Shown: positions 1 to 7,557, counted from the stretch's first letter. The stretch: DNA of 9,631 nucleotides from Candidatus Poseidoniaceae archaeon (GCA_013330765.1 DUHU01000070.1:1-9631), one strand, 5' to 3'. The notes: generated from the sequence alone by a model not told the origin. Numbers and translations: made by a program.

Positions 1-2908
1 CCCCTACGCCAGCCTGGATCGGGTGGACATCGACTACGGCGACGGCAGCAGTTTCTCTTCCACGGCGCCGATGGATTCCGGGAGCGAGTCCTACTCCTAC
101 GATACCTCCGACGGCACCACCGAACACCTCGTGACCGTGCAATACACCACGGAGCACGGCCACGTGAACGATTTGAGTTTCACCTTCGATGAGGACGCCG
201 GCATCCTGATTGACGACGACGGCGAAGAGTACCACACGTCGTATCATCAACCGTACGAAGATCACCGCTACTGCCAACTCAAAGGCGAGCAGCAATCCAG
301 CACCCCGAGTCCGGCCATCATCGACCGCTTCATCAGCGAGGGGCCGTTCGAGGTGCTCGACCAACAAGTCCTGACCTCCAACGCTCAAGGCACCGTGAAC
401 CTCACGGCGATGCCCCCACATACCGGTGCGTACGTGAACATCGTCCAAGCCTCCCACACCGATGCTTTGACGGGCGTAACACGAACTGGAATCGGCTTCA
501 ACATCGCGATGGCCACCACCGCCACCGTCGGCTTGTCTGGCATGGACATCATCGACCACTTTGCCGGGCTCCCTGTGTACGCGGCCAACGTGAGCGGCAT
601 CAGCCAGAGCGTCCAAGTGGTTGCTTCAGGACTTGAGAGCGGCCCACATCACGCCGTAGTCGGGCACATGCCCCTCGATTTCTCCGAGGTTTTCCCAGAT
701 GTGAACTTCTCAGGGGAAGCAGAGATGCACGAGATGACCTTCAATGCGGGAGAATCTTCGCGGAGCCTGCTCTTGAATCACACGGCACCGCTATCGTTGA
801 TTGGTGTCATGATGGGGCCGTCCAGCGCCGAAGAGGAAGGGATGAGCGATCCGTTGACCCCCGCGGCCATGCACATTGGTCTGATCGTGGTGAATCCAGA
901 GGAACTCAACCTGACGGGGTCGCTTGGCCCCGGTCAAATCACGAACGTTGCGCTGCATGAAGACCTCGACGCGGCAACGCGGATCCTTGCTGTTGCGTCT
1001 CCAAGCCAAGGCTTCGATCCGGCGGTAATCGACACGTCCACCGTCTCAGAATTGCTGATGACCGAGGCGGTCCGGCCCGAAGTCGATTGGGCCGGCATCG
1101 AGTCCGACCTGACCAACGTCTGCGAAGAAATCAGTTGGTATGCGTACCCCGAATGGGACGATGAAAATCAATCGGAATATCATGTCTTAGAAGTCACCTT
1201 GCATCATTACTCGGATGACACTTGGTACGACTCTGGCCTGCCCGCGCCAGATCTGGCTGGAGCAACCTTGATCGATGAGTCGACGGGTGCTGAGGTGAAT
1301 AGGACCGAAAGCGCCATCCATGACGGTCAATATGCCATGGTGAGGTACGACCTCTCCCACGCGCATGCCCCGTACCGTTTCTCCTCCAGCACGTCGTACG
1401 ATTCCTCGTTTACCATGGAGTACAACGGCGAAGAGTGGGAGGAGCGTGAGTGGAATGGGGTCTGCGATAACGACCTCGACCAAGAGCAACAAGCCGACGA
1501 CGTGATCGAGTTCCTCGACACCTATGCCAGCCGGTTCAGCACCGTTGCATGGGGACAAGGTTCGAGCGCCGATTTGGCGCTCCCTGCCCTGTCTTCACCG
1601 ATATCAGAATACACGGTTATCGGCGTGGCTCAACAAGGCTCTGGCTCTGGCGCAACCTTGGTGTCCGCCGTCAGCACGGTGCTCTCCGTTCCAAACCCCG
1701 AACCGCCCCAGATGCAAAACCTCACGCTGGTGTTCACCCCGAGCGATCCTGCTCCAGGCGACGTGGTGCTTCTGACCGTCACCGATGAATCGAACCAACC
1801 CGTCGAAGGGCTGTCGGTTACCCTCGTGAAAGACAACATGACCTTGTCGAGTTTGCTGAGCGATGCCAGCGGACAAACGTCCTTTGCCATTCCACAAGGC
1901 AACATCACCGTTCGGGTTTCAGGCGGCCTCTATCATCCGGCCGAACTGACCCTTTCGGTCGAAGAGGACGGCATCGACGGTGGGTTGCCCGGCGACCGAG
2001 ACGGCGATGGGGTAGGCGACGCCCTCGATGCCTTCCCAGACGACCCACAAGAGTGGGACGACACGGACGGCGATGGAATTGGCAACAACGCCGACAGCGA
2101 CGACGACGGCGACGGGCGCTCCGACCTCATGGAATTGACCGGGACGCCCGCAACCGACCCTCTGTGGCCGGATTCGGACAACGACGGGCACTGCGATGGC
2201 CCCAGCAACGTGCCGTCCATCTGCACGGGCGGTGACGCCTTCCCAACCGACGCCACAGAGTGGGTGGACACGGACCAAGACGCCGTGGGCAACAACAGGG
2301 ACGACGACGACGACGGCGACGGGGCTTTGGATGAACAGGAAATCGATTGTGGATCGGACCCTCTCCTCGATACATCCGTGCCTTCTGACATGGACAGCGA
2401 CGGGATCTGTGATGCACTTGACGACACGGACGACCGCCCATCTGACGAAGACCCAATCGCGTGCTGTGAAGCGGTAAACGCGCAATGCCTCGCCTGTGCC
2501 GCCGACATGACCGTCGAAGCATACTGCCTCGAATACCCCGATACCACTGGATGTGCCGAGGACGACGAAAACGACACCACCGGCGAATCGGGCGAATCGG
2601 GCACAGCTTTGTCCTCGACGGTCATGGTCGCGGCCAGCGCCACGGGCGTATTGCTTGTGGCCATCTTCGTGGCCGTCTTGCTGCTTCGTGGCCGAGGTTC
2701 GGAACCGGTCGTCGACAAAGACTTCGCCGTTGAGGAAGCCATGTTCGAAGAATTGGTCGCCAGCGCGAGCGCCACTCCGCCTTCCAAACCTCCGAGGTCG
2801 GCCACAGGGCAGATGTACGACGGATACGAAGGCCTGGAGTACCCTGCCGGCTCGGAGCAATGGTACTACAGAGACCCGGGCACCGGCGAGTGGACAGAGT
2901 GGCGTTGA
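1..2908 (+). CDS. Large membrane-anchored surface protein with PKD-like, Ig-like and TSP3 calcium-binding repeats (5' end missing)
   Basis: The frame is open from the left edge (first whole codon at nt 2), so the N-terminus and any signal peptide lie outside; 968 residues are visible. A GTG at nt 23 is in frame but falls inside a PKD-like segment (VDIDYGDGSS), so it is not a likely start. In order: PKD-like strand region (about 1-55), a long beta-rich region I cannot assign, an Ig-like/Big-type domain (about 569-655), an Asp-rich TSP3 array (about 665-815), six cysteines between C821 and C851, a Ser/Gly/Glu linker, one hydrophobic helix (about 873-895) followed by RGRG, and a 73-residue tail ending in WYYRDPGTGEWTEWR. 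Eleven N-x-S/T sequons all lie before the helix, fitting a glycosylated ectodomain outside and the tail inside. The role is inferred as calcium-stabilised adhesion or surface structure; no catalytic motif is visible. The RND gene follows with overlap, suggesting an operon. Confidence 0.85.
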   Translation, partial: PYASLDRVDIDYGDGSSFSSTAPMDSGSESYSYDTSDGTTEHLVTVQYTTEHGHVNDLSFTFDEDAGILIDDDGEEYHTSYHQPYEDHRYCQLKGEQQSSTPSPAIIDRFISEGPFEVLDQQVLTSNAQGTVNLTAMPPHTGAYVNIVQASHTDALTGVTRTGIGFNIAMATTATVGLSGMDIIDHFAGLPVYAANVSGISQSVQVVASGLESGPHHAVVGHMPLDFSEVFPDVNFSGEAEMHEMTFNAGESSRSLLLNHTAPLSLIGVMMGPSSAEEEGMSDPLTPAAMHIGLIVVNPEELNLTGSLGPGQITNVALHEDLDAATRILAVASPSQGFDPAVIDTSTVSELLMTEAVRPEVDWAGIESDLTNVCEEISWYAYPEWDDENQSEYHVLEVTLHHYSDDTWYDSGLPAPDLAGATLIDESTGAEVNRTESAIHDGQYAMVRYDLSHAHAPYRFSSSTSYDSSFTMEYNGEEWEEREWNGVCDNDLDQEQQADDVIEFLDTYASRFSTVAWGQGSSADLALPALSSPISEYTVIGVAQQGSGSGATLVSAVSTVLSVPNPEPPQMQNLTLVFTPSDPAPGDVVLLTVTDESNQPVEGLSVTLVKDNMTLSSLLSDASGQTSFAIPQGNITVRVSGGLYHPAELTLSVEEDGIDGGLPGDRDGDGVGDALDAFPDDPQEWDDTDGDGIGNNADSDDDGDGRSDLMELTGTPATDPLWPDSDNDGHCDGPSNVPSICTGGDAFPTDATEWVDTDQDAVGNNRDDDDDGDGALDEQEIDCGSDPLLDTSVPSDMDSDGICDALDDTDDRPSDEDPIACCEAVNAQCLACAADMTVEAYCLEYPDTTGCAEDDENDTTGESGESGTALSSTVMVAASATGVLLVAIFVAVLLLRGRGSEPVVDKDFAVEEAMFEELVASASATPPSKPPRSATGQMYDGYEGLEYPAGSEQWYYRDPGTGEWTEWR
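1994..2440 (+). repeat. TSP3-type calcium-binding repeat array with two 69-residue units
   Basis: The array lies inside the surface-protein gene and starts with GDRDGDGVGD. Two diverged copies of a 207-nt (69-residue) unit then follow, at about 2027-2233 and 2234-2440. Each copy reads DAFP..(x)EW.DTD.D..GNN.D.DDDGDG, then a D.DG.CD element. The DxDxDG spacing is the calcium-binding loop pattern of thrombospondin type-3 repeats. At DNA level the array is rich in GAC/GGC codons (for example GACGACGACGACGGCGAC near nt 2300), which also creates long spurious antisense open frames here. Confidence 0.85.
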
Positions 2909-5157
2909 AGACCGGTGAGGTGGCTCACCGAACCGTGCGCCCCCCCTGGGCCTTGCCAGACGAACTCGACCGCCGCGGCCAAGCCATCGTGCTGACCGTT
3001 CTTGCGGTGCTTTGCCTGCCCCTTCTCGTGGTTCCGCCCGAGGCCTCGATGGACACGGCGGCTCTGTTCGATGACCCGGCCCGCGATCGCCTTGCAGAAG
3101 AAGCGACGACGGAAGGCTTGTCCGGCTTTCTCATCGTGCGTGTTCGCCACGACGATGCAGGGCCTCTGACCACCAACCTCTCCCGCGTTCATGACCTCAT
3201 GGCCATCGAGGCCGGGGTCCTTCACGGGGAAGGCGCGTATGCCTTCGACGTTGAGCACACGTGGATTGAGCGGCTGGAGACCCCTTTCGCACGATGGTCG
3301 GCGGCCTTTGATTCTCACAACCGCTCGATGGCGGAAGCGGACACATGGTCCGAGGTGCTGCAACCCCCCTTGGAGGGGGGTTGGTGTGCAGATGACGCGA
3401 CCGTGGAGGAACAACGCGCCCTCGAAGCGAGCCTCCTCTTGCTGCCCAAAGGAAGCAACATGGGTGTCGCTTGCCCCGCTTTCGCGGGCGCGTCCCCCGC
3501 AGCCCCCCCGATCGCCAACGAATTGCTTTGGATGGTCTGGATGGATTCCGAGGAACCGCCCACAGATTGGCTTGAACTTCAACGGTGGGCGGACAAGGTT
3601 TCGGCCGACACGCCGTACACCTTCGAGCCGGCCGGCGTCAACATGCTGTTCAAGGAGTCCGAAGAGATTGCAAAAGAAGACCTCTCGATCGTGCTGCCCG
3701 TTGCAGCAGCGTTGTTGACCACCCTTCTGCTGTTCGTGCTTCGTCGTCCTATGACGGTGGCCAAAACGCTTGGTTCGGTGGGCCTGGTCGTGGCGGCTGA
3801 ACTCGGCCTCCTCACCTTGTGTGGTCACCGATTCACCGTCATCGACGCCATCGCCATTCCAATCATCATGGCCGTGGCGGTGGACGGGGCCTTCTGGTAC
3901 AGTGTTTCGTCGCGGTCGAAAGCCGAGGTTCGCCGTCTGCTTCTCGTGGCCATGATCACCACCATCGGAGCAGTCTCCCTTGCGCTCTTCTCACCCATCC
4001 GTGCTCAACGGGGCTTGGCCTTGGTCATGATCATCGGGATTTTCCTGGATTGGTTCGTGACCAGGTACGTGATGGAGGGCGTCTATCTTGCCACCAGGCG
4101 CGCGCCACCACGCCCGCCTGCTCACTCGTCGCCCCTGTCGTTCGCACCCATCGCATGGCTTTGGCCGGTGGCCCTGGTGCTTTTGGCAGCGGTTGCCGTC
4201 ACGTCACCGCCGGGCGTGGAAGTTCTCGACATCGATCAGTTCATGCCCGAGGACGACCCTTCATTGGATGAATTGGACGACCTGCGTGGCACCTACATGA
4301 TCGCCTCAAGCACCTTGGTTCAGGTCCTGGTCGATGTCGAAGGAGGAGATGATCCGGACCGACTGATCGACTTCACCACCCAGCTTTCCCAACATCCAAC
4401 CCTCATCGCTTACGACACGGGTACTGCGCGCCAACCCTTGCTGCTCGGGATCCCAAACGCCGATCCGTATGTGAACGATACCCTGGCCACGTGGTACGAC
4501 CGACACAACGGCCCTCTCTTGCTCGACGATCCCGTCCTTCGCATGAACGGGGAAATGACTGGCATCCATCTTATCGCCATCATTGACGGCGAGGACGCCG
4601 ACGGCGCGCACCTCTTTCAGCAGGACGTGAACGATCTCATGGAGCACAACGACCTCACCGGCGTCATTGGCGGGGACCTCGTGATCGGCATCGCCCTGGC
4701 CAAGGCCTTCGAAGCCACAAGGGTCGTGCAGGTTTTGGCCGCAGGTGCGGCCGTGTTCGCTTTGGCGGGCATGGTGACGGGTTCGCGTCACCAAGCGCTG
4801 CGCATCGCGGTTGGCACCGTTGCGGTGGGAATTGCCGTGGACGGATTGGCCAGCCATATGGGCGGCCGTGGTGTCAACACCGCGCCTGCCGTCCTTCTCG
4901 GCATGGGCTTTGCCGCCGATTACCTGGCGCATGCGAGTGCCGGTCATCGCAGCACGTCAAGGGACGCCTTTGCGCGTTGGGGGGCTGCCTTTTCGTCGGT
5001 GTCCGTGTTTGCGGTGGTGGGCTTGAGCCGTTATCCTCCGGCCCAAGACACCGGTCAATTGCTGGCCATTTCCGTGCTGATTTCCGTCATGCTGGCAGCC
5101 ATTTTGGCGCGTGTGCCGGTGCGGGCCAGACCTGTTCTCAGCGATGAAGAAGCCTGA
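2860..5157 (+). CDS. RND-superfamily (MMPL/SSD-like) membrane exporter
   Basis: Up to 765 residues with the duplicated RND layout. TM1 is at about residues 42-59, ectodomain 1 at 60-272, TM2-6 at about 275-415, TM7 at about 428-450, ectodomain 2 at 451-620, and TM8-12 at about 621-760. Both halves keep the acidic residue in the fourth-helix position: AVAVDGAFWY (D342) and MGFAADYLAH (D687). These match the GxxxDY signature used for proton coupling in RND/MMPL proteins. The substrate is unknown; lipids, hydrophobic molecules or surface components are typical for the family. The start is uncertain: ATG 2860 is the only ATG that keeps TM1, but it overlaps the upstream gene by 49 nt. TTG 2905 (overlapping the upstream TGA), GTG 2920 and GTG 2935 are alternatives with little or no overlap. 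The tight junction implies co-transcription with the surface protein. The stop directly abuts the stop of the opposing reductase gene. Confidence 0.88.
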   Translation: MVLQRPGHRRVDRVALKTGEVAHRTVRPPWALPDELDRRGQAIVLTVLAVLCLPLLVVPPEASMDTAALFDDPARDRLAEEATTEGLSGFLIVRVRHDDAGPLTTNLSRVHDLMAIEAGVLHGEGAYAFDVEHTWIERLETPFARWSAAFDSHNRSMAEADTWSEVLQPPLEGGWCADDATVEEQRALEASLLLLPKGSNMGVACPAFAGASPAAPPIANELLWMVWMDSEEPPTDWLELQRWADKVSADTPYTFEPAGVNMLFKESEEIAKEDLSIVLPVAAALLTTLLLFVLRRPMTVAKTLGSVGLVVAAELGLLTLCGHRFTVIDAIAIPIIMAVAVDGAFWYSVSSRSKAEVRRLLLVAMITTIGAVSLALFSPIRAQRGLALVMIIGIFLDWFVTRYVMEGVYLATRRAPPRPPAHSSPLSFAPIAWLWPVALVLLAAVAVTSPPGVEVLDIDQFMPEDDPSLDELDDLRGTYMIASSTLVQVLVDVEGGDDPDRLIDFTTQLSQHPTLIAYDTGTARQPLLLGIPNADPYVNDTLATWYDRHNGPLLLDDPVLRMNGEMTGIHLIAIIDGEDADGAHLFQQDVNDLMEHNDLTGVIGGDLVIGIALAKAFEATRVVQVLAAGAAVFALAGMVTGSRHQALRIAVGTVAVGIAVDGLASHMGGRGVNTAPAVLLGMGFAADYLAHASAGHRSTSRDAFARWGAAFSSVSVFAVVGLSRYPPAQDTGQLLAISVLISVMLAAILARVPVRARPVLSDEEA
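3361..3383. repeat. Perfect 10-bp GC-rich inverted repeat inside the RND gene
   Basis: The arms CAACCCCCCT (3361-3370) and AGGGGGGTTG (3374-3383) are exact reverse complements separated by TGG. The repeat is within the codons for LQPPLEGGW in ectodomain 1 of the RND exporter, and the reading frame continues through it. There is no following T-run, so it does not look like a terminator. Whether it acts as a hairpin or is a chance effect of proline and glycine codons is unknown. Confidence 0.7.
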
Positions 5158-6513
5158 TCAGAAGAGCAAGGTCCGTGCCATGAAGAGCGGTGAATGCAGG
5201 TTCTCCTGCGCCTCTTTGCTGGCGATCATCTCGGTCATCATCTCCTGCAGGGCGGGCTTGCGGCTCGCCTTGCCAACGAACCAATTGAGCAACCAGGCCC
5301 GTCGTGACAGCTTTTGCATCCGGTAGGAGTTCGTCAGTTCAGGGCCGAGCATCGCCCACATTTCTTCCATGTAGGCTTCAGGTGTCAGCCCTTCGACGAT
5401 GTGGCGTGCGGCCATTTCGCCCGTGACGAGCGCGTTTCCGACGCCTTCTCCAGAGAAGGGGTCGACCAAGCTCGCCGCATCGCCGACAAGGCGGATGCCG
5501 CTGCCTGCTGCCCGCCGTGGTTGCCGGGACTCCTTCTTCCGGGGGGAACCGAAGGGGAGTTGCCATCCTTTGGCGCTGCCCTCAAGCATTGTGGCGTTGG
5601 CGAAGCGTTCCTTGAACAACGGGTGGTTTGCGATGACGTCGGCTTGCAAGGCCTTGAGTTTCTTCTTCTGCTTGTCCATCAGCCCGATGACCATGCCAAT
5701 GCCGACGTTGACCACGCCTTCGGACACAGGGAAGAGCCAGAAGTAGCCGGGGATGATCGAGTCCACGAAGTGGATTTCGATGTCACCGGCCTCAGGCCCA
5801 CATCCCTCGACGTTCTGCCAGTATTCACGGTACCCGGCGCAGTAGTGCATGCGATCGACCATGGTCTCGCCATGTGTTTCCTCGACCAAAGCGGTCGCGA
5901 CCGGACAGCGGTAGCCCGCGGCCCCGACCACCTCTCGGCTGTGCCAGGTGTAGGCCTCGCCTTGGCGTCCGCCGAGGCGCACCTCAACGGCGCGAACCGT
6001 GCGAGCCTCGCCGCTTCCAGCACCGGGGTCGTCCCCACCGTGACCGTCGTCAAACAGCACCGTGCGGACGTCGGCCCCCTGAACGACGGCGCCACCGGCT
6101 TCGAGGACCAGTTCGGTCGTGCGCTCGAACATGAGGTGATCGAATTGAGCACGTGGCAACGCATACCCTGCTTCCAGCCGCTCCACGTCTTCCTCTGGGA
6201 GCGGGACACGGACGCTGTTGCCTTTTGGGCTCGAGAACGTGATGCCCGTCACGCGAAAGTGGGGCGTGGCTTCCAAGCGCGGCTTGACGCCGAGGGCGGC
6301 GACGTGCGAGAGGGACTTGCCGCCGACAGCGTCGCCACAGACCTTGTCACGCGGCCAGACGCCCTTTTCGATGAGCAGCACGCGTTGCCCCTTCATCGCA
6401 AGGTAGCCTGCAGCGGCTGAACCGCCCGGCCCTCCACCGACCACAATGGCGTCAAACGTGGCCCCGTCATCGGGCACTGGCCCGGTTTCGATTGGGCCCT
6501 CCCATGAGCGCAT
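5158..6513 (-). CDS. Geranylgeranyl-reductase-family FAD-dependent oxidoreductase
   Basis: The 451-residue protein has an N-terminal Rossmann FAD-binding motif, VVGGGPGGSAAAGYL (G26-x-G28-x-x-G31), with an acidic residue at the end of strand 2 (LLIEKG). The family-specific PRDKVCGDAVGGKSL (C59) follows, then a middle region with IPGYFWLFPVSEGVVNVGIGM, and the second FAD motif LVGDAASLVDPFSGEGVGNAL (D345). These are hallmarks of the geranylgeranyl reductase family, which saturates isoprenoid double bonds of archaeal ether lipids, quinones or chlorophyll side chains. In this setting lipid or quinone side-chain reduction is the natural inference, but the substrate cannot be read from sequence. 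A Gly/Asp-rich loop at about 153-170 looks like a lineage insertion. ATG 6513 is preferred over an in-frame TTG two codons upstream at 6519. The gene is transcribed alone, divergent from the EamA transporter and tail-to-tail with the RND gene without any spacer. Confidence 0.9.
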   Translation of the reverse strand: MRSWEGPIETGPVPDDGATFDAIVVGGGPGGSAAAGYLAMKGQRVLLIEKGVWPRDKVCGDAVGGKSLSHVAALGVKPRLEATPHFRVTGITFSSPKGNSVRVPLPEEDVERLEAGYALPRAQFDHLMFERTTELVLEAGGAVVQGADVRTVLFDDGHGGDDPGAGSGEARTVRAVEVRLGGRQGEAYTWHSREVVGAAGYRCPVATALVEETHGETMVDRMHYCAGYREYWQNVEGCGPEAGDIEIHFVDSIIPGYFWLFPVSEGVVNVGIGMVIGLMDKQKKKLKALQADVIANHPLFKERFANATMLEGSAKGWQLPFGSPRKKESRQPRRAAGSGIRLVGDAASLVDPFSGEGVGNALVTGEMAARHIVEGLTPEAYMEEMWAMLGPELTNSYRMQKLSRRAWLLNWFVGKASRKPALQEMMTEMIASKEAQENLHSPLFMARTLLF

Positions 6514-6537
6514 GAGCAACGGGCATGGCCGGCATTC

Positions 6538-6593
6538 CTTGAGGTTGGTCCTTCTGCTGGCGCGGAACGTTCACACCCTCGGGCCAACTCAAG
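6538..6593. promoter_or_regulatory. Imperfect inverted repeat in the divergent gap (possible 5'-UTR stem or operator)
   Basis: CTTGAG-g-TTGG (6538-6548, one unpaired G at 6544) is complementary to CCAACTCAAG (6584-6593). Read as + strand RNA it extends inward by a T-G wobble and two C-G pairs (6549-6551 with 6581-6583), making 13 pairs with one bulge around a 29-nt loop. It sits between the reductase start (6513) and the chosen GTG start of the transporter (6599), ending five bases before that GTG. A regulatory role is inferred only from position and pairing. I see no convincing TATA or BRE element in this gap. Confidence 0.35.
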
Positions 6594-6598
6594 CGCGC

Positions 6599-7531
6599 GT
6601 GGACCCCACGTCATCCGTACGCCGCCGGGCGACGTGGATGCTGTTGCTGGTCACCCTCGTGTGGGGTGCGACCTTCATCTGGATGCGTGAAATCATGCTC
6701 GCCCTCGAGGCAGACTTGGCACGCATCGGCACCACCTCCGTCGTGGCATTCCTGATTTCCGCTCGCTTCGCTTTGGCCGCCGTGGTGCTGCCCCTGTTCC
6801 CTTCTGTCCGCCGCCATCTCTGGAACGTGGAGGTGTGGATGGCTGGATCTGCGCTTGGACTTGCCCTGCTGGCCGGTTTCCTTGCGCAGATGACCGCTCT
6901 TGGCGAACTTGAACCCTCCACCTCAGCCTTCCTGACGTCCCTCTATGTGGTCAGCACAGCGCTGTTGTCAAACCTGTTCGGGGAGGGCCGACCGTCGCGT
7001 TTGTTGTGGTTTGGCGTCTTGCTGGCGACCCTTGGTGCAGGTTTCATCGAAGGCCCTCCGCACTTGACGTGGGGATGGGCCGAGATCATCACCGTCTTCT
7101 GCGCCGTTTGTTTCGCTGTGCATATCCTCCTCACCCAACGCTACACGACCCGCATGGACCCGTTGGCGTTGACGTTCACGTCCTTTGTTGCCGTGGCCGT
7201 TTTCGCCATGGCCCTCGCCCTCGTCTCGACCCGTGGAAGCGCGGGCCCTGACGATCTGGTTGGCGTGTTGAGCGTCGATGGCGTCCTCGTTCCGCTGTTT
7301 TGCTTGGGAATGTTCGGGTCCCTCGTGGCCTTGGGCATCCTCAACCTCTACCAACGCCACATGGAACCGGTCAGGGCGGCGATCATCTACACCCTCGAAC
7401 CCGTCTGGGCGACCTTGTACGGTCTTGTGCTTGGTTTGGTGGGTTGGACCCCCTGGATCCTCGTTGGAGGAGGACTGCTCGTCGTCGGGAACCTCATGGT
7501 TGAGTTGACGAGCCAAGATGAGGAAGAATGA
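6599..7531 (+). CDS. EamA/DMT-family transporter
   Basis: The 310-residue hydrophobic protein matches the usual 10-helix, two-repeat EamA layout. The first repeat opens with MLLLVTLVWGATFIWMRE (the WG.tF motif after TM1). The second ends with the diagnostic QRHMEPVRAAIIYTLEPVWATLYG followed by a final GGGLLVVGNL helix. DMT/EamA proteins move small metabolites such as amino acids; the substrate is not readable here. The acidic C-terminus (SQDEEE) is probably cytoplasmic. GTG 6599 is chosen because it places TM1 about 13 residues in, as usual for the family, and leaves a gap for the divergent promoters. An upstream ATG at 6512 would overlap the reductase start codon, and one at 6446 would overlap its coding region; ATG 6638 would cut into TM1. 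The PLP enzyme begins 43 nt downstream, suggesting co-transcription. Confidence 0.87.
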   Translation: MDPTSSVRRRATWMLLLVTLVWGATFIWMREIMLALEADLARIGTTSVVAFLISARFALAAVVLPLFPSVRRHLWNVEVWMAGSALGLALLAGFLAQMTALGELEPSTSAFLTSLYVVSTALLSNLFGEGRPSRLLWFGVLLATLGAGFIEGPPHLTWGWAEIITVFCAVCFAVHILLTQRYTTRMDPLALTFTSFVAVAVFAMALALVSTRGSAGPDDLVGVLSVDGVLVPLFCLGMFGSLVALGILNLYQRHMEPVRAAIIYTLEPVWATLYGLVLGLVGWTPWILVGGGLLVVGNLMVELTSQDEEE

Positions 7532-7540
7532 CCCCCCAAC

Positions 7541-7557
7541 GAACGAACACATCGTTC
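7541..7557. repeat. Small inverted repeat between the transporter and the PLP enzyme
   Basis: GAACGA (7541-7546) and TCGTTC (7552-7557) are exact reverse complements separated by ACACA, placed in the 43-nt gap after the transporter stop and before the chosen start of the PLP enzyme. It could be a weak hairpin or a regulator site. A six-base arm in a gap of this size can arise by chance, and the site would be coding if the PLP gene began at ATG 7518. Confidence 0.25.

Noticed and set aside
1994..2440. Repetitive DNA considered as a CRISPR or tandem satellite array
   Set aside because: The copies are diverged, in frame, and match TSP3 protein repeats; there are no constant-length unique spacers.
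2581..2602. Short tandem repeat of GGCGAATCG
   Set aside because: Two 9-base copies encoding Gly-Glu-Ser in the linker before the membrane helix; too short to be more than linker sequence.
1919..2860. Long minus-strand open frames (313 and 290 codons) opposite the TSP3 region
   Set aside because: Antisense shadows caused by GAC/GGC-rich codons of the Asp-rich repeats; the + strand frame has clear domain structure, while these translate to low-complexity Val/Arg or Ser/Pro-rich sequence.
3503..3509. Run of seven C as a possible frameshift or phase-variation tract
   Set aside because: The frame continues intact on both sides with conserved RND features, and such runs are expected in Pro-rich high-GC coding DNA.
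2866..3828. 320-codon minus-strand open frame opposite the RND gene
   Set aside because: No recognisable motif, and the opposite strand encodes a clear RND ectodomain and membrane helices; typical of high-GC coding DNA.
5140..5180. Intrinsic terminator sought between the convergent RND and reductase genes
   Set aside because: The stop codons touch, and I see no stem followed by a T-run on either strand.
5314..6420. 368-codon plus-strand open frame opposite the reductase gene
   Set aside because: The minus strand has both FAD motifs and the CGD motif in the right order; the plus frame shows no domain features.
6446..6598. Upstream starts for the EamA transporter (ATG 6446, ATG 6512)
   Set aside because: ATG 6446 overlaps the reductase coding region and ATG 6512 its start codon, and both add a long N-terminus not typical for the family. 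ATG 6512 cannot be fully excluded.
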